Assembly: GCA_035652495.1 (NCBI GenBank) | Contig: DASRDS010000105.1 | Span: 1 to 40,699, forward strand | Reading direction: 5' to 3' | Source: DASRDS01 sp035652495 | GTDB taxonomy: Bacteria > Gemmatimonadota > Gemmatimonadetes > Gemmatimonadales > Gemmatimonadaceae | Length of the DNA: 40,699 nucleotides | Part shown: in pieces, positions 31,835-39,778 of the stretch | How the letters are laid out: each line of letters starts with the position of its first letter | Numbering within the stretch: position 1 is the first letter of the stretch | Notes under the pieces: generated by a model | The model's database searches: none | Seen by the model: only the letters and a program-made list of their open reading frames with translations | What the model was told of the DNA's origin: nothing | Program-made: the position numbers and the translations under genes

Positions 31835-33367
31835 ATGTTCCATTTGATGCTGGTGCAGGCCGTCGCGGCCGCCGCCATCTCGGCGCCGACGCCTTTCATA
31901 GTCCGCCCCTATCTCCAACTCGGTGACGCGCCGTCGGCCGAGTCGGTGACGATGGCCCTGTTGTGGCACTCGGACACCGGGTCGGCCGACTGGGAAGTCG
32001 ATCTCAAGCCCGCTGGCGGGACGGTGTGGAAGCCGCAGCGGACCTTCTATCCCTCGCGCATCGAGGTCCCGGGCCTCGAGCCGTACGAGGTCTATCACGG
32101 CACGCTCGGCGATCTCACGCCGGGCTCCAAGTTCGAGTATCGCGTGAAGCGGGACGGCAAGGTCGTGTTCACGGCCACCGGCCAGGCGCGCAAAGGTCCG
32201 AACGAGCCGTACCGCGTCGTGCTGTTCGGCGATGCCGGACAGAACACGCCGGGGCAGCGCGCGGTCGCCTATCGCGCCTATCTCGAGCACCCTGACTTCA
32301 TCGCGATCCCGGGCGATATCGTCTACAGCTCCGGTCGCATGAGCGAGTATCGGACGAAGTTCTTTCCGATCTATGGCGCCGATAATGCGTCGCCGACGAC
32401 CGGCGCGCCGCTCTTGCAGTCGGTACCGTTCGTGGCCGCGATCGGCAACCACGACGCGAGCTATCTGCGCAACGTGAACGACTCGCTCGCGGATTTCGGG
32501 GCGTACTTCTCGTACTGGTCGATGCCGCTCAATGGGCCGAGCACGAAGATGGGCCACAATGCGCCGCTCATCGCGAGCGACTCGATGCTCGCGGGCATTA
32601 TGGCGCGCGCGTACGGGCCGAACTATCCGCGTATGGCGAACTACTCGTTCGACTACGGGAATACGCATTGGACCGTGCTCGACGCCGATCCATACATGGA
32701 CTGGACCGATCCGGTGCTGCGCAACTGGGTGGCGCAGGATCTCGCGCACGCGGCTGGCGCGACGTGGCGGTTCGTGATGTTCCATCAGCCCGGGTTCAAC
32801 TCGTCGCGCGAGCATTTTACCGAGCAGCAGATGCGGCTCCTGTCCGACGTGTTCGAGGCGGGCAACGTCGATCTTGTGCTCATGGGGCACGTGCACAACT
32901 ATCAGCGCTCGTACCCGATGACGTTCCTGCCGAAGCTGTCCGGCGATCCCAAGGTCGCGATCGACGGAACCTTGCACGCGCCGGAGTGGTACCGCACGAA
33001 TGGGCGTTTGCCGTTCACGATCGATGGCGACTACAAGCTCGACCACGAATTTGACGGCGTGAGGCATACCGTGCCCAAGGGCGTCATCTATATCGTCACC
33101 GGCGGCGGTGGAGCGGAGCTCTACAATCCCGAGCAGACCGGCGATCGGGGGAGCTGGCAGCCGTTCACGTACGCCTTCGAGGCGGCGCAGCATTCGTTGA
33201 GCTCGATCGATGTGAGGGGACGCACACTCTCCTTCCGGCAGATCAGCGCGGACGGCTCGCTGCTCGACCATTTCACGGTCACGAAGCCGGTGCCGACGAT
33301 CGCGGCCCGGCCGCCGAAGACGTTGGCCGCGCGTAACGGTGCGCGTTCCCCGGCTGGTTCGCCCTAA
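31835..33367 (+). CDS. purple-acid-phosphatase-like metallophosphoesterase, secreted
   Basis: A 510-residue phosphatase with an N-terminal fibronectin-like domain (about 20-115), as in purple acid phosphatases. It then has the full two-metal calcineurin core: D133 in FGDAG, D161 in GDIVY, N205-H206-D207 in GNHD, H317 in FHQP, and H352/H354 in GHVHNYQR. The first 15 or so residues are a short hydrophobic export signal. It should hydrolyse phosphate esters outside the cytoplasm, perhaps for phosphate supply. The tail after the core is short and Pro/Arg-rich. The 3' end overlaps the start of the peroxidase gene by 29 bases, so the two are likely expressed together. The long open frame on the opposite strand is an antisense shadow. 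Confidence 0.9.
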   Translation: MFHLMLVQAVAAAAISAPTPFIVRPYLQLGDAPSAESVTMALLWHSDTGSADWEVDLKPAGGTVWKPQRTFYPSRIEVPGLEPYEVYHGTLGDLTPGSKFEYRVKRDGKVVFTATGQARKGPNEPYRVVLFGDAGQNTPGQRAVAYRAYLEHPDFIAIPGDIVYSSGRMSEYRTKFFPIYGADNASPTTGAPLLQSVPFVAAIGNHDASYLRNVNDSLADFGAYFSYWSMPLNGPSTKMGHNAPLIASDSMLAGIMARAYGPNYPRMANYSFDYGNTHWTVLDADPYMDWTDPVLRNWVAQDLAHAAGATWRFVMFHQPGFNSSREHFTEQQMRLLSDVFEAGNVDLVLMGHVHNYQRSYPMTFLPKLSGDPKVAIDGTLHAPEWYRTNGRLPFTIDGDYKLDHEFDGVRHTVPKGVIYIVTGGGGAELYNPEQTGDRGSWQPFTYAFEAAQHSLSSIDVRGRTLSFRQISADGSLLDHFTVTKPVPTIAARPPKTLAARNGARSPAGSP

Positions 33368-35123
33368 CCGCCTTTGGCTGTTTGCCCCACTGCTCATCTG
33401 TGGGGCAAGCAGCGCAGGGGATCCTCGAGTCGACCTCGATGCAGCGCGCGTCGTGTATGGCGCGGAGCTCGATAGCCTGCGTGCGTCGCTCACTCGCCTG
33501 TCCACCGTTGGCGCTACCGGCACGAGGAATGTCCGTCAGGCATTCGAGTCAGCGCGTGTAGCGTACAAACGTGTCGAATGGTGGGTAGCGTACACGGACC
33601 CAGCAGTCGCCGCCGCACTGAACGCGCAAGACACCGAGGGTGGCGAAGACGACGCCGACGACGCGGCGGATTCGGCAGAAGTCGCCGCCGCCGGCGCGGT
33701 CTTCGATGTGCCAACCGGATTCCAGGCGGTCGAACTGCGCCTCTACCCGACCGTGCTGCCTGGAGCGACCACGCCAGTTGCCGCGATGCTCGCCGCGGTC
33801 GATCAGCTGCGCGTGTCCACATACGGAACCTCCTGGTCGCGCGACGCGATCTTGGAGGCCGCACGCCAAGAGCTGGCGCGTGTCGAGGCGATCGGCCTCG
33901 CGAATGGCGACTCACGTCTGGCGCACGCCGGACTGCCCGAGAGCGGGGCGGCGCTCGATGGCCTGCGTCGCGTCGTCACGCTGGTCGGCGCACCGGCGCT
34001 CGACTCCGCGCTAGGCGCTGCTTCGGCCGTGCTGGCGTCAGCGAACGACTCGACGTTCGATCGCTTACGTTTCCTCTCGCATCAGGGCGCCGCCATCGCG
34101 CGCGCACTGCGGCCAGCAAGGCGAGAGGCGTTCTGGCGTACACCGTCCCTCTTCGATTCAGCCGCGTTTGATCCCTGGGCGTTCGCCCAGGCCGATGCCC
34201 CCAATCCTGACGCGGCCGAAATCGCGCTCGGCCAATCCTTGTTCACCGATGCGCGACTCGGCGGACGGTCCGGTCGCTCCTGTGCTTCATGTCACTTCCC
34301 GTCGCACGCGTTCACGGACGGTCAAGCCGTTCATCCAACGCGTAACACCCCGACGCTATTAAACGCGGCGCTCGAGCATGATCTATTCATGGATCTGCGC
34401 GCGCCTACCCTTGAGGCGCAGGTAGCCGACGTCGTCGCGAATCCGCGCGAGATGTCCGGCGAGCCGCTCGATACCGTGGCGGCGCGGCTAGGAATGCCGT
34501 CGGTCAAAATCCAGCGGGCACTAGCGGCCTACGTTCGCACACTCGTTCGCCTGGACAGTCGATTCGATCGGGCCGTCCGAGGCGATTCGGCCGCGATGTC
34601 CGCGACCGAGCGGCGGGGGTTCACCGTGTTCATGTCGAAAGCCCAGTGTGGCTTCTGCCATATCCCGCCGTTGTTCAGCGGCATGGTCCCACCAGCGTTC
34701 AATCGCAGCGAAGTAGAAGTGCTCGGCGTCCCGCGCGCAGCCGACACCGTCCACGCGGTGCCAGATGCGGACCTCGGCCGCTACGCCATCACGCACGATG
34801 GCCGCGACCTGCACAGTTTCCGCACGCCGTCCCTGCGCAACGTGGCCGTCACCGCGCCGTACATGCACAACGGCGTCTATCGCACGCTGGATGAAGTGAT
34901 CGACTTCTATGATCGCGGCGGTGGCGAGGGCATCGGCGCGCGTCTCCCGAATCAGACACTGTCGGTTCGACGCCTGCATCTCACCGCGAACGAAAAACGG
35001 GAGCTGATCGCATTCCTGGGTGCGTTGACCGATACGAGCGGTACGGGCGCTAGTGGAACAGCCGCCACCACCAGTCGAATCGCGGCACCGTCATCGGCAC
35101 CCGCACCATCGGGTCGCCGCTGA
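33339..35123 (+). CDS. di-heme MauG-type cytochrome c peroxidase with N-terminal helical domain
   Basis: A 594-residue exported di-heme protein. The first 25 residues look like a signal peptide. Residues about 30-270 form a helical domain resembling the imelysin-like leader seen before some peroxidases (RVAYKRVEWWVAYTDP). It has an acidic Asp/Glu insertion at about 103-114. The peroxidase part (about 290-565) has two c-type heme sites, C315-A-S-C318-H319 and C437-G-F-C440-H441, and the closing TPSLRNVAVTAPYMHNG with M509. It should reduce peroxide or oxidise a partner in the periplasm. The GTG start lies inside the phosphatase gene. The last 74 bases overlap the convergent CHAT gene. The tail after the peroxidase is a low-complexity Ser/Ala/Pro stretch encoded inside this overlap. 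Confidence 0.9.
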   Translation: MRVPRLVRPNRLWLFAPLLICGASSAGDPRVDLDAARVVYGAELDSLRASLTRLSTVGATGTRNVRQAFESARVAYKRVEWWVAYTDPAVAAALNAQDTEGGEDDADDAADSAEVAAAGAVFDVPTGFQAVELRLYPTVLPGATTPVAAMLAAVDQLRVSTYGTSWSRDAILEAARQELARVEAIGLANGDSRLAHAGLPESGAALDGLRRVVTLVGAPALDSALGAASAVLASANDSTFDRLRFLSHQGAAIARALRPARREAFWRTPSLFDSAAFDPWAFAQADAPNPDAAEIALGQSLFTDARLGGRSGRSCASCHFPSHAFTDGQAVHPTRNTPTLLNAALEHDLFMDLRAPTLEAQVADVVANPREMSGEPLDTVAARLGMPSVKIQRALAAYVRTLVRLDSRFDRAVRGDSAAMSATERRGFTVFMSKAQCGFCHIPPLFSGMVPPAFNRSEVEVLGVPRAADTVHAVPDADLGRYAITHDGRDLHSFRTPSLRNVAVTAPYMHNGVYRTLDEVIDFYDRGGGEGIGARLPNQTLSVRRLHLTANEKRELIAFLGALTDTSGTGASGTAATTSRIAAPSSAPAPSGRR

Positions 35124-37875
35124 TCGTAAACGCGGCCCACTCCCGCGGCGGCGCCCCGCGCTCCATGGCCGCGACCTCCGCGAGCCGCAGCGCGTCAGCC
35201 GCCGGGTGCCCGTCAGCCATCGCCCGATAAAAATCGTGCACGAGGCGAACTGTCTGCCGATCGCCGATCTCCCAATACGTTGCCACGACCGCACGCGCCC
35301 CGGCGGCGATCAGCGGCGCCGTGAGCCCACGCACGCCCTCGCCGGCGACGATGCGTCCGCCCGCGGTGCGGCACGCCGAGAGCACGACGAGATCGGCGCG
35401 CAGTTTGAGTGCGGCGAGGTCTTTGGGCGTGACGAACCCGTTCTCGCCCGAGCCGGGCGCCAACGCGAGCGCCGTGCGTGTCGCGGCGCGATCGTCGACG
35501 ACGGCATGCGTCGCGAGGTGAATCACGCGGAACGAGTCGAGCGGCGCGTGCTTCAAGAACCACGCACTCGCGCTGTCGCGAAGTCGCACGACGCCGGTCG
35601 CGCCGAACCGTGCCACGAGCTGGGCTTCGTCGGCCGAGGCTTTGAGACGAGGTAGGCCACCGGTCTCGTCGAAGGCGGAGCGGAACGCCGCGGTCTCCGC
35701 GTCGCCGCGGGCCTCGCCCGCGAATCGCGGATCGCCCAACGCGAGGACCGTGACGGGCGCGCCGTGCGCGGCGGGTGTGTCGTGCGCCCAAAGCCACGAC
35801 TGCACGGCGGCTGACGGCGCGAGCGCGACCGCGTATCGCCGCACGACATACTGGCCGTTCACGCGCAGCGCCTCGAATGGAATCCGATGCAACGCGCCGT
35901 CGGGCACGACGACGAGGCGCGTGACGCTCGCTGGCAGATCGGCCAGCGCCGGCCCGAGCAGCACTGTGCCGAGCGCGGTCGAGGCGGCGTTGGTGTTGAC
36001 GCCGTTCTCGACGAACGCGACGAGTCGCGCGACGTCATCGGTGACGCTGTCGCTGGGCGGCAGCAGATACGCGCGTTGGGTGTGGCGCGTGATCACGAAC
36101 AACGTGGTCGGCGCGTCTTCCGGACCGGTCACGTACTCGAGGAGCGCGGTCGTATCGTTCGGCAGCGCGTGCTGCACGGTCTCGAGGATGTTGGTCGACG
36201 TGCTCCACGGCGTGGACGCGTCGGACGTTGCCAAGCGATCCTCGAGATCTCGCGCCCGCCGCCGCTCCGCCAACTCGAAGGCATTGCCAATACGTCCCGT
36301 GCGGGCGACCGCGGCGATGACTTTCGCCACACCCGCATCCGGCCGACCCGCTTGCGAGTTGACCTGGAACGCGAGCACGCGAATCTCTCGGTCGTCGAGC
36401 GTCGCGCGCCAGCGATCGAGCACATCTTCGGCCGCCACGAGCTCATGCTCGGCGCGCGTGGTATCGCCCAGCGCGAGATGAATTTCGGCCAGGCGCGAGG
36501 CGGCCACGTATCGATCGCGGTGCTGTGCGGAGTCGAGGCCGTGCGCGACCTGTGCGAGCCGCTGCTCCGCCTCGACCCAACGGCCCGCAGCGAGGGCGAG
36601 CACGCCGCGGTTGAACAGCTGCTGTTCCGTCCAGCCATGGAGTCCTCCGCGCGCCAGGTCGGCGTCGACCGAGTCGAGCCACCGGCTGGCATCGGCCCAT
36701 TGCTTCTGGTACATCGCCAGAGAGGCGAGCGCGGCCTCGGCATCCGACTTGTAACTCGACGAGCCGATGCTCGAGGCGAGGCGATATTCGCTGGTGTCGG
36801 CACGCCGTGCCGCGGCGGTATCGTCGCCGGCCAGCGCCACGCGGCCGGCGGTGGACATGGCGTTGATCCGGCCGATCACATCGCCGACTTGGGCGAACAC
36901 GTGATCGGCGCTATCGGTCGCGGTGATGGCGGAGGAGATGTCGCCGAGTCCGAGATAGACGGTGCCTTCGGTGAGGCGGGCATACGCGACGACCGGCAGG
37001 GCGTGCGTCTCTTCTCCGTACATCACGGCGAGGCGAGCCGATTTGAGGGCGCTGTTATAGTCGCCGTACTGCTCCTCGGCGTACGCGCGACGTTGGCGAA
37101 TGCGCGCGAGGGCTTGGAGGTCGGTCGCGTAGATGACTTGATGTTCGAGCGTGTCGTAGGCCGCGATGCCGCCGACCATGTCGCCGGACTCCACGAGTGC
37201 GTTGCCCAGCTCGAACCAACAATGCGCTTCGACGTGGCGGTCGCCGGCCTTCCGGGAGAGCGCGACGCCGGTTCTCAGCATGGCGATGGGATTGGCGCCG
37301 CGGGGGAGAGCGCCGACGCCGACGCGCGTACAGTAGTACTCGCCCATGAGCCCATCTTCACCGTGCGGGATGAGGCGATTCGCCCCGGCGATCAGGGCCG
37401 CGGCGGCGGCAGGCGAGCGGCTGTGCGAGCGCATCAAGGACCAGCCGATGATGGCTTCGACCAGCGGAACGGAGTCGCGGGCCGCCCGCGCGAGCGCGGC
37501 GGCGCTGGCGTACGCCGTGTCGGCGGGACCGGGTTCGCCCTTCGACAGCAGCACGCGCGCGAGCCCGAGTTGCGCGTAGATGCTGATGGCGTCGGGTCGC
37601 TGGCCTTTGTGCGGCGCGAGCGACACGTATCGTCGGTTCGCCACGTCGTAGTGCGCGGTGAGCCACGCCAGGTCGGCGAGGCCGAGCATCGTCAGGCGAG
37701 TGCTGGAGTCGCTCGCCCACCGCTTCGCGAGCGCGTCCGCGCTGTCGACGTCGGACGCGTGGCGTGCTTCGCGCTGAATCGCTCTGACGTCGGCTACCGT
37801 TTGTGCTCCGCCGGATGTGACCAGAGCGGCGGTGGCGACCGCCACGTGCAGGAGGCTGCACGCGACTCGTCGCAT
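35050..37875 (-). CDS. exported TPR-CHAT protein (putative caspase-like cysteine protease)
   Basis: A 941-residue protein with a signal peptide (about 1-24, ending GGAQT). A long helical TPR-like region follows (about 40-560) with many YA..RLTEGTVYLGLGD-type helix pairs. The C-terminal CHAT domain is at about 640-940. The catalytic dyad is complete: H790 in HLATHAVVDD and C835 in VVLSACRTAGG. CHAT proteins with TPR arms are caspase-like proteases often switched on by a partner. Most of those I know of act in the cytoplasm, so an export signal is notable. The ATG at 37875 was chosen because it begins the signal peptide and lies two bases after the Kelch stop; the open frame reaches 38013. It is the last gene of the matrixin-Kelch-CHAT operon. 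Its substrate is unknown. Confidence 0.9.
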   Translation of the reverse strand: MRRVACSLLHVAVATAALVTSGGAQTVADVRAIQREARHASDVDSADALAKRWASDSSTRLTMLGLADLAWLTAHYDVANRRYVSLAPHKGQRPDAISIYAQLGLARVLLSKGEPGPADTAYASAAALARAARDSVPLVEAIIGWSLMRSHSRSPAAAAALIAGANRLIPHGEDGLMGEYYCTRVGVGALPRGANPIAMLRTGVALSRKAGDRHVEAHCWFELGNALVESGDMVGGIAAYDTLEHQVIYATDLQALARIRQRRAYAEEQYGDYNSALKSARLAVMYGEETHALPVVAYARLTEGTVYLGLGDISSAITATDSADHVFAQVGDVIGRINAMSTAGRVALAGDDTAAARRADTSEYRLASSIGSSSYKSDAEAALASLAMYQKQWADASRWLDSVDADLARGGLHGWTEQQLFNRGVLALAAGRWVEAEQRLAQVAHGLDSAQHRDRYVAASRLAEIHLALGDTTRAEHELVAAEDVLDRWRATLDDREIRVLAFQVNSQAGRPDAGVAKVIAAVARTGRIGNAFELAERRRARDLEDRLATSDASTPWSTSTNILETVQHALPNDTTALLEYVTGPEDAPTTLFVITRHTQRAYLLPPSDSVTDDVARLVAFVENGVNTNAASTALGTVLLGPALADLPASVTRLVVVPDGALHRIPFEALRVNGQYVVRRYAVALAPSAAVQSWLWAHDTPAAHGAPVTVLALGDPRFAGEARGDAETAAFRSAFDETGGLPRLKASADEAQLVARFGATGVVRLRDSASAWFLKHAPLDSFRVIHLATHAVVDDRAATRTALALAPGSGENGFVTPKDLAALKLRADLVVLSACRTAGGRIVAGEGVRGLTAPLIAAGARAVVATYWEIGDRQTVRLVHDFYRAMADGHPAADALRLAEVAAMERGAPPREWAAFTISGDPMVRVPMTVPRFDWWWRLFH

Positions 37876-37877
37876 GG

Positions 37878-38783
37878 TTAGCGCCAGACTTCGACTAGGT
37901 CCGTCTGTCCGCTGCCGGCTTTCGGGCCGCCGCCCATGACATAGATGCGATCGCCGTCGGCGACGACCGCCAGGCCATGTCGTCCGATCGACATGGGCTC
38001 GGCGACGCTCCACGAGTCGTGGGCGGGGTCGTAGACCTCGTGATTATTGAAGACAGACGTGCGGGTTTCGCCGCCGAACGTGTGAATCTTGCCGTTGACC
38101 ACGGCCGACCCGAGTCCACCGCGCTTGCTCGGCATCGGCGCCTTCTTCGTCCACTGGTCTTTCGCGAGGTCATACGCCTCGACGACATCGTAATTGCCGG
38201 CGGGATCGAGCGGCCGTCCGCCGATCGCGTACAGGATGCCACCGACGACTTCCGCCGTGAGGTGATCTCGGACGGTGGGGATCGGTGCGTGATTCGTCCA
38301 CCGGTCCTTCGCCGGATCATACACGGCGATCGAGTCGATCAGCACATGCGTTGGCGCCGGCCCGAATCCTCCCACCACGACGATCTTCCCGTCCACCACT
38401 CCGGCCGCCGACGCACCGCGCGGCGCTGGCAGTGACGCTTTTGCCACCCACTTATTGGCATCGGGCTCGTATACCCACATCGTGGCGACGGCGTCGAACC
38501 GGGTATCGCCCTCGAGTCCACCGACGGCGTACAGCGTGTGGTTGACGACGATGAGCGGCATGTGATGTCGCGGCGCGGGGAGGTCGGCGATGCGCTCCCA
38601 CGTGTTGCGTTTCGGGTCGTACCGATACGCTCGACTCGTCTGCACGTCCGTCGAGTCGAATCCGCCCGCGATGTAGATCTTCCCATCGAGGAGCGCTCCG
38701 TGCTCCTCTTGTATTCTTTCAGGGATCGGCGCGGCGGTTGACCACGAGCCGAGGAGCAGGAGGGCGAGCAGCGATGGCCTCAT
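37878..38783 (-). CDS. secreted six-blade Kelch-repeat protein
   Basis: A 301-residue exported beta-propeller. The signal peptide is MRPSLLALLLLGSWSTAA. Six Kelch blades are visible, with the Gly-Gly doublets at 40-41, 88-89, 138-139, 188-189, 237-238 and 284-285. Each is followed by the usual Tyr and Trp spaced about 15-25 residues later (YDPKRNTW, YEPDANKW, YDPAKDRW, YDLAKDQW, YDPAHDSW). Spacing of about 48 residues fits a closed six-bladed propeller. Such proteins bind partners or sugars and are rarely enzymes. The ATG at 38783 is preceded by a strong AGGAGG site. The gene lies between the matrixin and the TPR-CHAT genes, with gaps of 41 and 2 bases, so it may be a binding partner of one of these proteases. 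Confidence 0.92.
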   Translation of the reverse strand: MRPSLLALLLLGSWSTAAPIPERIQEEHGALLDGKIYIAGGFDSTDVQTSRAYRYDPKRNTWERIADLPAPRHHMPLIVVNHTLYAVGGLEGDTRFDAVATMWVYEPDANKWVAKASLPAPRGASAAGVVDGKIVVVGGFGPAPTHVLIDSIAVYDPAKDRWTNHAPIPTVRDHLTAEVVGGILYAIGGRPLDPAGNYDVVEAYDLAKDQWTKKAPMPSKRGGLGSAVVNGKIHTFGGETRTSVFNNHEVYDPAHDSWSVAEPMSIGRHGLAVVADGDRIYVMGGGPKAGSGQTDLVEVWR

Positions 38784-38786
38784 CGT

Positions 38787-38792
38787 CCTCCT
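38787..38792 (-). promoter_or_regulatory. ribosome binding site of the Kelch gene
   Basis: AGGAGG on the minus strand lies three bases before the ATG at 38783. It is the clearest Shine-Dalgarno site noticed in the window, and it fixes the Kelch start against a much longer open frame that reaches 39224. Confidence 0.85.
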
Positions 38793-38824
38793 AATATGTT
38801 CGCCCATCCCCGGGGCGTCACGGG

Positions 38825-39625
38825 TCAAAACGGCAGCTCGTACAGTACGCGAAGTGTTTTGAGATCGGCGTTGCTCAACGCGAACTTCTTGCCGTTTCCC
38901 GCGGTCGCCATGATGTCGTTCGGGTCCGCCGAGTGATCCAGGCCGAGCGCGTGTCCCGCTTCGTGGAGGGCGGCATTCTGGATCCCTTCGATCGGCGCGG
39001 TGCCGAGGAGCAGGACGTGCGCGATGAGGATGCGGCCATCGTTGTCGGTGAGCCGGAACGTGGTGCCGAGCTCCCCTTCGAAGGGCAGCTGTGGGGTCCA
39101 TGTGACGTGCACGTCGGCCTGGGTCGAGTCGTCGACGATCGTGTACGTCACCGTGCTTTGCGCATCGTTCCACCGCCGAAACGATGTCGCCACGACCGGT
39201 GCGTATGGATGCGTCGCGATCCATACGGCGACGGTCTGCTTCTTATCGGGCCACCGCGAGAAGCTCCCCGCGCCCTCGGCGATCACGCGCCGGATGTACG
39301 TTCCGCTGCCGTCGGCGTCAATGATGGAATCGACCCGCGACCGCGGCGTTCGCGGCACCGCGCTGTCGGTGGCGATCTGCTGTTGCGCCGCGAGCCGCAA
39401 GCGATTCAGGTGCAGTTCGCGCAGCCACGGTGGCGCGCCGGGGTATTGGGAACCCATGGACTGCACCTGATTCTCGTATGCCGCGGCGACCTGCTCGCTG
39501 TCCGCGTGCGTGAGCTGCACGGTCGGCTGGATAGCGGCCGTCATCTGGTGCTTTCTGAGGGCCACGACGGCCACCACGAGGATGGCCATCAGCACCGATA
39601 CGCGAACCGCTTTCGCCGCGGGCAT
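38825..39625 (-). CDS. matrixin-type (M10) zinc metalloprotease, membrane-anchored or secreted
   Basis: A 266-residue metzincin. A basic start and a hydrophobic helix (about 8-24) make it membrane-anchored or exported. The catalytic zinc site is H221-E222-x2-H225-x5-H231 in HEAGHALGLDHS, and the Met-turn M239 is in PNDIMAT. A matrixin-like beta sheet (TFRLTDNDGRILIAHVLL) comes just before it. The domain is at the far C-terminus, as in short bacterial matrixins. Residues about 35-120 form a pro-like region. It is the first gene of the operon with Kelch and CHAT and follows a promoter overlapped by a palindrome. It probably cleaves proteins or peptides outside the cytoplasm. Confidence 0.9.
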   Translation of the reverse strand: MPAAKAVRVSVLMAILVVAVVALRKHQMTAAIQPTVQLTHADSEQVAAAYENQVQSMGSQYPGAPPWLRELHLNRLRLAAQQQIATDSAVPRTPRSRVDSIIDADGSGTYIRRVIAEGAGSFSRWPDKKQTVAVWIATHPYAPVVATSFRRWNDAQSTVTYTIVDDSTQADVHVTWTPQLPFEGELGTTFRLTDNDGRILIAHVLLLGTAPIEGIQNAALHEAGHALGLDHSADPNDIMATAGNGKKFALSNADLKTLRVLYELPF

Positions 39626-39687
39626 CTACATAAAGACGCGCGCTATTGCTGGTCGGATACGAGCGTCGGGAAGGCCTCGTGGCTTTG

Positions 39688-39702
39688 GTATACGCCGTAT
39701 AC
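39688..39702. promoter_or_regulatory. perfect 15-bp palindrome, likely operator
   Basis: GTATACG-C-CGTATAC is a perfect palindrome with a single central base. It lies in the gap between the divergent protease operon and the ArsR gene, directly over the -10 box of the protease operon. GTATAC half-sites occur in operators of GntR-like and PadR-like repressors. It differs from the ArsR-type site 60 bases away, so a second regulator, not encoded here, is likely. Confidence 0.6.
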
Positions 39703-39716
39703 TAACAATCGAGCAA
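39688..39716 (-). promoter_or_regulatory. predicted promoter of the matrixin-Kelch-CHAT operon
   Basis: On the minus strand TTGCTC (complement of 39711-39716) and GTATAC (complement of 39688-39693) are separated by 17 bases, a normal sigma-70 type layout with a weak -10. Transcription would start near 39681, about 55 bases before the matrixin ATG. The palindrome at 39688-39702 covers the -10 box and part of the spacer. Confidence 0.5.
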
Positions 39717-39736
39717 AAACGTAACTGGACGGGCGC

Positions 39737-39765
39737 TTGACGGCCACGGTCCTTTCTTGTATATA
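39737..39765 (+). promoter_or_regulatory. strong sigma-70-like promoter of the ArsR gene
   Basis: TTGACG (39737-39742) and TATATA (39760-39765) are separated by exactly 17 bases. The expected start of transcription is at about 39772-39774, only about three to five bases before the ATG at 39777, so the message would be leaderless or nearly so. The ArsR-type palindrome overlaps the -10 box. Confidence 0.7.
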
Positions 39766-39778
39766 GCCAACTGGCTAT
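39763..39778. promoter_or_regulatory. ArsR-type operator over promoter and start codon
   Basis: ATAGCCA-AC-TGGCTAT is a perfect 7-base inverted repeat with a two-base centre. It begins inside the -10 box and ends inside the ATG. Operators of small ArsR-family repressors are AT-rich palindromes of this size placed over their own promoter, so this is most likely the autoregulatory site of the gene it precedes. Confidence 0.7.

Noticed and set aside
31784..33523. Open minus-strand frame of 579 codons opposite the phosphatase
   Set aside because: Low-complexity Arg/His-rich translation; the plus strand has every metallophosphoesterase motif.
35887..37881. Long open frame of over 600 codons on the plus strand opposite the TPR-CHAT gene
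   Set aside because: Arg/Gly/Ala/Val-rich, low-complexity product with no motif; it mirrors GC-rich codon use of the real gene.
38784..39224. N-terminal extension of the Kelch frame
   Set aside because: It overlaps the matrixin gene in another frame and lacks homology; the AGGAGG site and signal peptide fix the start at 38783.
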